Shown: in pieces, positions 45,612-53,807 of the stretch
Layout of the letters: each line of letters opens with the position of its first letter
Position numbering within the stretch: position 1 is the first letter of the stretch
Assembly (NCBI RefSeq): GCF_042657385.1
Contig: NZ_JBHSLA010000003.1
Coordinates: forward strand, 477,674-541,673
Reading direction: 5' to 3'
DNA: 64,000 nucleotides
DNA from: Algorimicrobium hallyeonense
GTDB lineage: Bacteria > Bacteroidota > Bacteroidia > Flavobacteriales > Flavobacteriaceae
Position numbers and translations under genes: made by a program
The notes under the pieces: model-generated
Database searches by the model: none
Told to the model about the DNA's origin: nothing
What the model saw: the letters and a program-made list of their open reading frames with translations, nothing else

Positions 45612-46271
45612 ATGAGTCTGTTTTTTAAAAAAAGTATCATTGCTACAACAGGATTGTTTCTTTGTGTTTTTCTGATGGTTCATTTGTCGGCAAATATACT
45701 CTTGCTATTTCCGGAAGCTACGGCTAGAAGTCTATACAATGCGTATTCAACCACTTTAAGAGAGAGTACACTTATTATGCTTGTGGCCTATTTACTGTAT
45801 CTATCTATTATTTTTCATGTTATTTATGCGGGCATCATCACCTATAAAAACCGGCGTTCTAAAAGTGACCGCTATATCATTAATCATAAAAACGAAACCA
45901 GTAGTTGGGCTTCTCAAAATATGGGGGTTTTAGGGGTGCTCATTTTAATTTTTATGGGTGTTCACCTCGTTAATTTTTGGGCGCGCGTTAAATTGGGAAT
46001 AGGTGCGGAGGTAAAAACCGATATCGCCGGAAATATAGATGTTTACGAAGTTGCCTATGCCTTATTTCATAATATCTATTACGTGCTTTTCTACACAATT
46101 TTAATGATTCCATTAGGATTTCATTTGCACCACGGCCTTCAATCCGCTTTTAAAACCTTGGGTTTTTATCATAAAAAAGGACTTCAAGTATTGGCTAAAA
46201 TTGCACTTATTTATGCCATTATTGTGAGCCTTGGTTTTGGGATTATACCCATAATCGTTTATTTCAAATAG
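45612..46271 (+). CDS. sdhC: Succinate dehydrogenase/fumarate reductase cytochrome b subunit
   Basis: The 219-residue membrane subunit has five transmembrane helices (starting near residues 8, 52, 95, 145 and 190), the single-chain diheme cytochrome b558 type. Histidines suited to heme binding lie in the helices: MVHLSANILLL, IFHVIYAGI, GVHLVNFWARV, ALFHNIYYVLF and GFHLHHGLQSAF. It anchors SdhA/SdhB to the inner membrane and passes electrons to menaquinone. It is the first gene of sdhC-sdhA-sdhB, 7 bases before sdhA. Confidence 0.95.
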   Translation: MSLFFKKSIIATTGLFLCVFLMVHLSANILLLFPEATARSLYNAYSTTLRESTLIMLVAYLLYLSIIFHVIYAGIITYKNRRSKSDRYIINHKNETSSWASQNMGVLGVLILIFMGVHLVNFWARVKLGIGAEVKTDIAGNIDVYEVAYALFHNIYYVLFYTILMIPLGFHLHHGLQSAFKTLGFYHKKGLQVLAKIALIYAIIVSLGFGIIPIIVYFK

Positions 46272-46278
46272 TTAGAAC

Positions 46279-48189
46279 ATGACATTAGATTCAAAAATTC
46301 CAGAAGGTAGGCTAGAGGATAAGTGGAAAAACTATCAAGCCAAATCGCATTTAATTAATCCGGCCAATAGAAAGAAACTCAATATTATGGTTGTGGGTTC
46401 TGGATTATCAGGCGCTGGAGCAGCAGCTACATTAGCAGAACTTGGGTATCAAGTGCAATGTTTTTGTTATCAGGACTCTGCAAGACGTGCACATTCTGTA
46501 GCCGCTCAAGGTGGCATAAATGCAGCCAAAAATTACCAACATGATGGGGATAGTGTTTGGCGTATGTTTCATGATACGTTAAAAGGAGGCGACTTCCGTT
46601 CGCGCGAAGCCAACACCTATCGATTGGCTGAATTATCAGCACCCTTAATAGATCATTTTGTGCAACAGGGTGTTCCGTTTGCACGGGAATATGGTGGTGT
46701 TTTGGCCAATAGAAGTTTTGGTGGTGTGCAAGTTCAACGTACCTTTTATGCGCGCGGACAAACAGGGCAGCAGTTAGTATTGGCGGCTTATTCACAATTA
46801 TCTAAAATGATTCGCGCTAAAAAAGTGGACATGCTACCACGGCATGAAGTTTTGGACCTTGTTGTTATTAATGGAAAAGCAAAAGGTGTTATTGCGCGGG
46901 ATTTAGAAACTGGTGCTATTAAACGATTTGCTGCTGATGCTGTTGTGCTAGCCACAGGTGGTTATTCCCGTGTTTTCAGATTGTCCACGTTGGCCATAGG
47001 GTGTAATGGTAGTGCTATTTGGAAGGCTCATAAACGCGGTGCATTTTTTGCAGCACCTAGTTTTACTCAAATTCATCCTACCGCCTTACCACAAACGAGT
47101 AAGGCGCAATCAAAATTGACTTTAATGTCTGAATCCCTCCGTAATGATGGTCGGATTTGGGTACCTAAAAACAAAGACGATTCTAGAAAACCTCAAGACA
47201 TTCCCGAAGAAGAACGCGATTATTACCTAGAAAGGCGCTACCCGAGTTTTGGAAATTTGGCGCCTCGAGATATTGCTTCGCGCGCTGCAAAAGAACGTAT
47301 AGATGCGGGTCATGGTGTGGGTCCATTGAAAAATGCCGTGTATTTAGATTTTAAGCATGCCATTGCCAAAATGGGAAAGGACACCATTACCGATAAATAT
47401 GGGAATTTGTTTACCATGTATGAAAAAATAACAGGAATAAACGCCTATCATGAGCCGATGAAGATTTCGCCAGCAGCGCATTTTTCCATGGGTGGACTGT
47501 GGGTGGATTATGAATTAATGACCACCATTCCGGGTTTATACGCTATAGGTGAATGTAATTATTCCGATCATGGTGCCAATAGACTGGGGGCGAATTCCCT
47601 ACTTCAAACCAGTATAGACGGATATTTTATTTTACCGAATACTATTACTAATTATTTGGAAGGGGAATTACACGCAGAGCGTCCCAGCATAACACATCCG
47701 GAATTCGCCAAAGTAGAAGCCTCTGTTAACCAACAAATTCAAAAATTATTAGATATAAATGGCAGTCGCACTTCCGATGATTTTCATCGCGAGTTGGGAA
47801 ACGTTATGTGGCAAGAATGTGCTATGAGTCGGAATAAAGCGGGATTAGAAAAGGCCATTACTCAAATAAAACAAATTAAAGCCGCCTTTTGGAAGGATGT
47901 TAAAGTTACAGGAAGCGCAAATGAGATGAATCCTGAATTAGAAAAAGCCTTGCGTTTAGCCGATTTTATGGAGTTGGCCATATTGATGTGTACCGATGCA
48001 CTTCAACGAAACGAATCCTGTGGTGCGCATTTTCGGGAAGAATACCAAACGGAAGAAGGTGAAGCCAAGCGCAATGATGCGGATTATGCTTACGTTTCTG
48101 TTTGGGAATATCAAGAAGCGGATTTTAAACTGCATAAAGAAATTTTAGAATTTGAATATATTCAGCCAACGGAAAGAAGTTATAAATAA
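46279..48189 (+). CDS. sdhA: Succinate dehydrogenase flavoprotein subunit
   Basis: The 636-residue catalytic subunit oxidises succinate to fumarate. The FAD Rossmann motif GSGLSGAG (about residues 40-47), the covalent-flavin histidine in RRAHSVAAQGGINAA (H72), the active-site segment QIHPTALPQTS, and SPAAHFSMGGLWVDYE/GECNYSDHGANRLGANSL are present. The C-terminal helical domain (AMSRNKAGLEKA) and RNESCGAHFREEYQ complete the family pattern. It lies between sdhC and sdhB with 7-base gaps on each side. Confidence 0.98.
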   Translation: MTLDSKIPEGRLEDKWKNYQAKSHLINPANRKKLNIMVVGSGLSGAGAAATLAELGYQVQCFCYQDSARRAHSVAAQGGINAAKNYQHDGDSVWRMFHDTLKGGDFRSREANTYRLAELSAPLIDHFVQQGVPFAREYGGVLANRSFGGVQVQRTFYARGQTGQQLVLAAYSQLSKMIRAKKVDMLPRHEVLDLVVINGKAKGVIARDLETGAIKRFAADAVVLATGGYSRVFRLSTLAIGCNGSAIWKAHKRGAFFAAPSFTQIHPTALPQTSKAQSKLTLMSESLRNDGRIWVPKNKDDSRKPQDIPEEERDYYLERRYPSFGNLAPRDIASRAAKERIDAGHGVGPLKNAVYLDFKHAIAKMGKDTITDKYGNLFTMYEKITGINAYHEPMKISPAAHFSMGGLWVDYELMTTIPGLYAIGECNYSDHGANRLGANSLLQTSIDGYFILPNTITNYLEGELHAERPSITHPEFAKVEASVNQQIQKLLDINGSRTSDDFHRELGNVMWQECAMSRNKAGLEKAITQIKQIKAAFWKDVKVTGSANEMNPELEKALRLADFMELAILMCTDALQRNESCGAHFREEYQTEEGEAKRNDADYAYVSVWEYQEADFKLHKEILEFEYIQPTERSYK

Positions 48190-48196
48190 TAATTAG

Positions 48197-48940
48197 ATGA
48201 AAATAACCTTTAACATATGGAGGCAAGACCATTCGGGAGCTCCAGGCGCTTTAAAAGCATATATTGTTGATGGATTATCCGGAGATATGTCTTTTTTAGA
48301 AGCTTTGGACTATCTGAATGAAACCCTTGTATTAAAAAACGAAAAAGTCATTGCTTTTGAGTCCGATTGTCGGGAAGGTATTTGTGGGCAATGTGGCGTG
48401 TTTATTAATGGCAGAGCACATGGACCGCATGATCATATTACCACCTGCCAATTGCATATGCGTAGCTTTAAAGATGGTGATACCATTGTTGTAGAACCCT
48501 GGCGCGCAGCTGCTTTTCCGGTTATTAAGGATTTAGTAGTTAACCGAACGGCCTTTGATAGAATAGTGGAACAAGGCGCCTATATAACAGCAAAAACAGG
48601 TACAGCTGCCGAAGCTAATGCCATTCTCATTTCCAAAGACGCCGCCGATGCCGCTATGGATGTCGCCGCCTGTATAGGTTGTGGTGCTTGTGTGGCAACG
48701 TGTAAAAATGCATCTGCAGCCTTATTTACCTCGGCAAAAATAAACCACTTAAATAAACTTCCACAAGGTGAACCGGAAGCCCATAAGCGGTTGTTGGATA
48801 TGACAGCCCAAATGGAATTAGAAAATTTTGGCAGTTGTACCTTTACGGCGGCATGTGAAGTAGAATGTCCCGCCGAGATTTCCATCCGGAGTATTGCCGA
48901 AATGAATGCACGCTATATGAAAGCTAAACTATTTCGTTAA
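48197..48940 (+). CDS. sdhB: Succinate dehydrogenase iron-sulfur subunit
   Basis: The 247-residue subunit carries three Fe-S clusters: [2Fe-2S] in CREGICGQCGVFINGRAHGP with a later TTC, [4Fe-4S] in CIGCGACVATC, and [3Fe-4S]-type cysteines in GSCTFTAACEVECP. It passes electrons from the flavin in SdhA to the heme/quinone part in SdhC. Start and length agree with the family. It closes the sdhCAB operon; no strong terminator hairpin is seen downstream. Confidence 0.98.
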   Translation: MKITFNIWRQDHSGAPGALKAYIVDGLSGDMSFLEALDYLNETLVLKNEKVIAFESDCREGICGQCGVFINGRAHGPHDHITTCQLHMRSFKDGDTIVVEPWRAAAFPVIKDLVVNRTAFDRIVEQGAYITAKTGTAAEANAILISKDAADAAMDVAACIGCGACVATCKNASAALFTSAKINHLNKLPQGEPEAHKRLLDMTAQMELENFGSCTFTAACEVECPAEISIRSIAEMNARYMKAKLFR

Positions 48941-49181
48941 TAGGGACATAAACACCTTATATTTGGTTGATAATTAAACGGGGTATTGCTAGCGAATTTC
49001 GCATTATTTAATCATTTTAAACTATTAGAATCTTAGTATCTATTGACAGATGTATATAAAATCGATATCTTAGTCTTTTATTAAAAAGGTTGAGTTTATT
49101 TTAAAACATCTTGACGCGTTATTGCTTCATACATTTCCGGGGATTCAATTTAAAACGCGTTTTGGGTTGTTCCTTGAAACT
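48941..49181. other. Intergenic region between sdhB and the usp genes
   Basis: No credible gene. The 3' part leads into a CRP/FNR-type site and the promoter of the first usp gene. Confidence 0.5.
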
Positions 49182-49226
49182 TATGATTTTTATCATAGGA
49201 AAAGCGCGCTAGAAGCTTTAACTTAT
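49182..49226 (+). promoter_or_regulatory. CRP/FNR-type palindrome and promoter before the first usp gene
   Basis: TATGATTTTTATCATA (49182-49197) is a perfect inverted repeat with the same TATGA-N6-TCATA form as the hpf site. Exactly 37 bases from its first base begins TAACTTAT (49219-49226), which fits the -7 consensus at 6 defined positions except the last two. Distance and order equal those at hpf, so activation by a common CRP/FNR-family protein is likely. Confidence 0.6.
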
Positions 49227-49249
49227 CCCATTAATTTAAGATATATTTT

Positions 49250-50077
49250 ATGAGAAAACACATTCTATTACCAACTGATTTTTCTGATAATGCTTGGATT
49301 GCAGCTTTATATGCCTTTAAGCTGTATGAGGCTGTACCTTGTACGTTTTATTTTTTACATTCGGCTATAATAAAAGGTTCTACGCGATCGAGTATGTCTA
49401 GTAAACTCACGCGTGTTGTTACTGAAAACGCCAAAAACGGTTTAGCACAAGTTAAACAAAAGGCAGAACAGCACTATGCCAATGCGAACCACCAATTTGA
49501 AACTATTTTAAGTTCTTATGATTTAATAGATTCATTAGAATCCATCATAAAAAAGCAGAAAATAGATTTGGTTATCATGGGAACAAAAGGTGCCACTAAA
49601 GCGGAAGAAATTGTTTTTGGAAGTAATACGGTACATATCATCCAAAGCGTGAAACAGTGTCCGGTTTTAGCAATTCCCGATGAATATGAATTTAAACAGC
49701 CTGAAAAAATTGCTTTCCCAACCGACTTTAGTCGAAGTTATGGTGATGAATTACAACCATTAAAAGATATGGCAGCCCTGTACAATTCTAAAATTGAAAT
49801 AGTTCATATAAACAAAGATCATGATATTTCAGAAGCGCAGGATTACAATTTAGATCAATTAAAAGTATCTTTAAAAGACTATTCGCCTAATTTTCATTCC
49901 ATGCCTTCAGAAGGTAGTAAAGAACGTGGAATTACCCACTTTATTGAGAAATTTGATATCAACATGCTGGTAATGATAAACTATCCACATAGTTTTATTG
50001 ATAGCTTTATGAAAGAACCTATAATAAAAAAAATAGGTTTTAAATCCAGTATTCCATTTCTGGTTATTCCAGGTTAA
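49250..50077 (+). CDS. Universal stress protein with two Usp domains
   Basis: The 275-residue protein holds two Usp-type alpha/beta domains (about 1-145 and 150-275). The first has the ATP-binding signature MGTKGATKAEEIVFGSNT (G-x2-G-x9-G-S/T); the second is degenerate and ends FKSSIPFLVIPG. Bacteroidota carry many tandem Usp proteins that are induced by low oxygen or starvation, and ligand binding by the first domain is likely. A close paralogue follows 76 bases later, probably on the same transcript. A CRP/FNR-type site precedes the gene. Confidence 0.93.
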   Translation: MRKHILLPTDFSDNAWIAALYAFKLYEAVPCTFYFLHSAIIKGSTRSSMSSKLTRVVTENAKNGLAQVKQKAEQHYANANHQFETILSSYDLIDSLESIIKKQKIDLVIMGTKGATKAEEIVFGSNTVHIIQSVKQCPVLAIPDEYEFKQPEKIAFPTDFSRSYGDELQPLKDMAALYNSKIEIVHINKDHDISEAQDYNLDQLKVSLKDYSPNFHSMPSEGSKERGITHFIEKFDINMLVMINYPHSFIDSFMKEPIIKKIGFKSSIPFLVIPG

Positions 50078-50153
50078 AACAAATATTAATTACACATTAT
50101 AAAAAAAGGTGTCGCTTTAACAATACCGACAAAACCCTTAATGAAATTTACTT

Positions 50154-50990
50154 ATGAGACATCACATTTTATTACCTACTGATTTTTCAGACAATGCTTG
50201 GAGTGCCGCTTTGTATGCATTAAATCTATATGCTAGCGAGCCTTGTACTTTTTATTTTTCACATGCCTGGACGTTTTTAAATTCGGGCGCACGAACACAT
50301 ATTCCTCAAAGTTCCATAGAGCCTGTTCAAAACAAATTAAAGGAAAAATTGGCAGCATTTAAAGATCGAGCAGAGCAGGAAAGTAAAGACCGCGATCATA
50401 CCTTTGAAACAATTTTTAGTGAAGGTTCTGTATTGGATTGTATGGAAGTTGCTGTTAAAAAACATAATATACGATTAGTTGTTATGGGTACTAAAGGTGC
50501 TACAGGCGCTCAAGAATTTTTATATGGTAGTAATACGGTTACCGTAATGAATAGAATGAGACGTTGCCCGGTCTTATTAATTCCAAGTAATTTTGAATAT
50601 GAAACGCCAAATAACATGGTTTTTCCAACAAAATTTAATCGTTTTTATGGCGAAGAGTTAAAGTTTATCAAGGAAATTGCCGATTTACATGGGTCTAAAA
50701 TTGAGATTGTTCATATTAATAAAAAGGACAAACTTGAAGACAAACAGCTTGAAAATGTGGACATGCTAAAAACGTACTTTAAGGATTATAATATTAATTT
50801 TAACTGGCTTACAAAGACTAGAAAAAAAGAACAAGCTATCACCCGTTTTATTAAGGAGAATAATAGTAATATTCTTACCATGATTAATTATGAGCATAGC
50901 TTTGTTGAAAAATTAATTAAGGAACCGGTAATAAAAAAAATGGGCTATCACTCCATCATTCCGTTTCTAGTTATACCACGTGTGGATTAG
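50154..50990 (+). CDS. Universal stress protein with two Usp domains (paralogue)
   Basis: The 278-residue protein is a clear paralogue of its upstream neighbour: the starts MRHHILLPTDFSDNAWSAAL and MRKHILLPTDFSDNAWIAAL agree nearly throughout. The first domain keeps the ATP-binding signature MGTKGATGAQEFLYGSNT; the second (about 150-278) is degenerate and ends YHSIIPFLVIPR. No CRP/FNR-type site or promoter was found in the 76-base gap, so it probably depends on the upstream promoter. Confidence 0.92.
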   Translation: MRHHILLPTDFSDNAWSAALYALNLYASEPCTFYFSHAWTFLNSGARTHIPQSSIEPVQNKLKEKLAAFKDRAEQESKDRDHTFETIFSEGSVLDCMEVAVKKHNIRLVVMGTKGATGAQEFLYGSNTVTVMNRMRRCPVLLIPSNFEYETPNNMVFPTKFNRFYGEELKFIKEIADLHGSKIEIVHINKKDKLEDKQLENVDMLKTYFKDYNINFNWLTKTRKKEQAITRFIKENNSNILTMINYEHSFVEKLIKEPVIKKMGYHSIIPFLVIPRVD

Positions 50991-51298
50991 TAAGTCCTTA
51001 TTTAGTGTGTTGAAACCACTGGATTTCTATAGTACTTATTTAAAAGGGTGTGGCTAAAAGTTGGCATGGATTACAAAAGTTGTTTAAGCGAATCTGCGAG
51101 ACCTTTGTGCACGAAAGCATTAATCATTTGTATAAAATGCCATCACTATAGTGTGAATTGTCAGGAAACTTTAAAAACGGGAAAACGAATCTCTTCAAAA
51201 CAGTTTATAGACTTATAAATGAAAATAATTAGGAATGTAATGGATGCGTTATTTCAAATCTTTACCTGTTTACAGCTCCTAGATGTAAGACCTACTGC
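50991..51298. other. Intergenic region before the sensor kinase
   Basis: No credible gene, terminator or clear operator was seen in these 308 bases. Confidence 0.4.
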
Positions 51299-52960
51299 AT
51301 GACCTTCAGACCATTACTTTATTTCTTTTTTATGCTGGGCTTTCTCGTTTTGAATGTCTTACCCAGCTATGCGTACCAACAAAAACCGGTTGATAGCGCT
51401 GCTTATTATAGAGAAAAGGTTGAGAATCCATTACACAAGGCCGATTTAATACAGGCCTTTGTGTTTTACAATAGGCTGAAAGAGCAAAATTTGAAAAAGT
51501 CTAATCTTGTTCACGCTATTTACAATTTGCGACTAATAGCAATTATTCAAAATAAGTTAGGTTTCTATTATGACAGCGAAGAAACGGCTATTGAAGCTTT
51601 AAGCTTATTGGATAATATGCCAGTAGATTCGGCGACCACTGAAAGTCGTATTGGAATTTATAACCAGCTCGGTAAAATTTATCGTCAATTATTAGATTAT
51701 GATAAAGCCATTAGCTATTATCAACGAGCGCTTGACTTGGATATAGTGCAATTCCAGCAAATTAAACTTAAAAATAATATGGGTTTTGCGCTTATAAAAT
51801 CGGGGCGGTGGGACCAAGCATTTACCGAATTTGAAAGCCTCAAAAAAGCATTAGTACACGTTCGAGATTCCGCAGAGAAAGCGCGCATTCTACACAACTA
51901 CGCTATGGTAAAAGGAAAACTTCGGCATCCAGATGCCGTTTCTTATTTTGATCAAGCACGTCAAATCCGACAAAATTTAGGGAAGACCTATGAGGTTATT
52001 GGAAGTTATATGGATCTTTCAAATTATTATATGGAAATTGGCGATACCAGTCATGCCAACCAACATGCACGAAAAGCCTACCATTTGGCAAAAAACACGA
52101 AGAACGCTACTATTATTTCAGAAAGTATGGATTTGGTCATCGGTTTAAAAACGGACCCAGAAGTACTATTTTACAAACAGATTCGGGATAGTATAGAACG
52201 GGCTAATTTGCTTACCGATGGAAAATATGCCTCCAAGAAATACGATGTATTTAAACAGGAAAAAATAGCCAGTGCGAACTTGCTTCAAGCTGAAAAAGAG
52301 AAAAACTTGAAATTAATTTACGGATACACGGCCATTCTCATTATTATATTAGGTTTTATTTGGTTTTTAATAACGCGGCATCGGCATAAAAAACAAAAAC
52401 AATTGGAGGTTTATAATACCGAGTTACGGATTTCAAAAAAAGTACATGATGAGGTCGCTAATGATGTCTATCATTTAATGAATAAATTGCAGCAATCTAC
52501 CATGAGTCGTGATGGTATTTTGGATGATTTAGAAGCTGTTTATGAAAAAACCCGAGATATTTCTAGAGAATATCACGAAATAGATGTTTCAAATAATTAT
52601 CAAGAACTCCTAAAGGATTTAATATCCAATTATCAAAACCCAGATACGAACATTATTATAAAGGGCATCTCAAAAATAAATTGGGAAGCCGTTTCGGAAA
52701 ATAAAAAAGTTGCTATATATCGTGTCATTCAAGAATTAATGACCAATATGAAAAAGCATAGCGCTGCAAAAGTGGTTGTTTTGGACTTCACTAAAACCGG
52801 ATCAAAAGTACATATTAACTATTCGGATAATGGTGTTGGATGTTGCATAGAAAAACAAAATGGTTTGCAAAATGCGGAAAACCGTATAAATACTATAAAT
52901 GGTTCTATTACTTTTAAGTCTCAAATTAACCAAGGCTTTAGTGCTTTTATTACCGTTTAA
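51299..52960 (+). CDS. TPR-containing membrane sensor histidine kinase
   Basis: The 553-residue protein has a signal peptide (about 1-27), a periplasmic TPR region (about 40-300; YNQLGKIYRQLLDYDKAISYY), one transmembrane segment (about 339-359; YTAILIIILGFIWFLI) and a cytosolic kinase part. The phosphoacceptor region KKVHDEVANDVYHL (H near 382) and a compact HATPase domain with N-box IQELMTNMKKHS and G-box DNGVG follow the HisKA_3 (NarL-partner) type. The periplasmic TPR part probably senses a protein or peptide. Its stop is 1 base before the response-regulator start, so the two are translated together. Confidence 0.9.
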   Translation: MTFRPLLYFFFMLGFLVLNVLPSYAYQQKPVDSAAYYREKVENPLHKADLIQAFVFYNRLKEQNLKKSNLVHAIYNLRLIAIIQNKLGFYYDSEETAIEALSLLDNMPVDSATTESRIGIYNQLGKIYRQLLDYDKAISYYQRALDLDIVQFQQIKLKNNMGFALIKSGRWDQAFTEFESLKKALVHVRDSAEKARILHNYAMVKGKLRHPDAVSYFDQARQIRQNLGKTYEVIGSYMDLSNYYMEIGDTSHANQHARKAYHLAKNTKNATIISESMDLVIGLKTDPEVLFYKQIRDSIERANLLTDGKYASKKYDVFKQEKIASANLLQAEKEKNLKLIYGYTAILIIILGFIWFLITRHRHKKQKQLEVYNTELRISKKVHDEVANDVYHLMNKLQQSTMSRDGILDDLEAVYEKTRDISREYHEIDVSNNYQELLKDLISNYQNPDTNIIIKGISKINWEAVSENKKVAIYRVIQELMTNMKKHSAAKVVVLDFTKTGSKVHINYSDNGVGCCIEKQNGLQNAENRINTINGSITFKSQINQGFSAFITV

Positions 52961-52961
52961 G

Positions 52962-53627
52962 ATGTTTAAAAAAGTTATAGTTTCAGACGATTTAATTAGT
53001 ATTAATTTAGGAATGTTAACCATTCTGGATACCTTAAAAATAACGGATGTCACCTCCGTTCAATATTGTGACGATGCCTATTTACGGATTCAAAGTGCCC
53101 GTTTAAATAATGAACCTTACGATTTATTGATAACAGATTTATCATTTAAAAAAGATCATAGAGATCAAAAATATGCATCCGGAGAAGACTTAATAAAAGC
53201 ATTACATACTAGTTTTCCCGATTTAAAAATTATTGTTTATTCCATTGAAGACAGGATTCAAACCGTAAAACGCCTTATAAATGATTATGGAGTGAAAGCC
53301 TATGTATGCAAGGGCAGGCGCGGGCTTATTGAATTAAACGAAGCCATACAGGCCGTTTATCATAACGAACGCTATGTATCAGAAATTGTTTCGCAAGCTT
53401 TGCGTAAGACGTCTGATTTGGAAATTGATGATTATGATATTTTATTATTAAAGCAATTGTCTTTAGGCTTATCCCAGGATCAAATCAGTCAGCAGTACAA
53501 GGCAAAAGGCATGTCGCCTAGTAGTTTGAGTTCCATTGAAAAACGAATTAATAAACTCCGCATTCAATTTAAAGCCAAAAATGCCATTCATTTAGTGGCT
53601 ATTGTTAAAGATTTAGGGCTTATTTAA
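52962..53627 (+). CDS. NarL/LuxR-type response regulator, partner of the TPR kinase
   Basis: The 221-residue protein has a receiver domain (1-120) with acidic pair D9/D10, phosphoacceptor D59 in LLITDLS and K in VCKGRRG, and a LuxR-type helix-turn-helix (about 155-215; LKQLSLGLSQDQISQQY). The start is MFKKVIVSDD; an earlier ATG in the same frame lies inside the kinase gene and would add 21 hydrophobic residues that do not fit. The HTH is longer and less typical than in NarL. It lies 1 base after the kinase stop. The motif 14 bases downstream of its stop may be a target site. Confidence 0.9.
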   Translation: MFKKVIVSDDLISINLGMLTILDTLKITDVTSVQYCDDAYLRIQSARLNNEPYDLLITDLSFKKDHRDQKYASGEDLIKALHTSFPDLKIIVYSIEDRIQTVKRLINDYGVKAYVCKGRRGLIELNEAIQAVYHNERYVSEIVSQALRKTSDLEIDDYDILLLKQLSLGLSQDQISQQYKAKGMSPSSLSSIEKRINKLRIQFKAKNAIHLVAIVKDLGLI

Positions 53628-53641
53628 TTATTTACCGCTCA

Positions 53642-53664
53642 TTACGGAAAACAGTAAGGATATA
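53642..53664. promoter_or_regulatory. TTACGG-AAAA-CAGTAA motif, copy 1
   Basis: TTACGGAAAACAGTAAGGAT (53642-53661) equals the sequence at 57344-57363 in 19 of 20 bases. The second copy is a perfect inverted repeat TTACGG-AAAA-CCGTAA; here one base of the right arm differs. It lies 14 bases past the response-regulator stop and 60 bases before an intrinsic terminator, with no gene between. Confidence 0.5.
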
Positions 53665-53724
53665 TAATAAAAGCACATTATGTTTGCTTTGCTATTTATT
53701 GAGATAAAAACAGGGGAGTTTTTT

Positions 53725-53752
53725 AAGCGCACAGATTCTGTGCGCTTTTTTC
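53725..53752 (+). terminator. Intrinsic terminator downstream of the response regulator
   Basis: Stem AAGCGCACA/TGTGCGCTT with loop GATTC, followed by a T-run (53747-53752). It can serve the kinase/regulator operon or a short transcript starting near copy 1 of the TTACGG motif. Confidence 0.85.
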
Positions 53753-53807
53753 GTTTACATGCCTTTTAATTGCTGAATAAGAAGCCGTGTTTTAGGCATC
53801 TTAATTT

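Noticed and set aside
48580..48885. 101-codon frame antisense to sdhB
   Set aside because: Shadow of a well-supported gene on the other strand.
52899..52961. Upstream start for the NarL-type response regulator
   Set aside because: It would overlap the kinase gene and add 21 hydrophobic residues before a standard receiver N-terminus.
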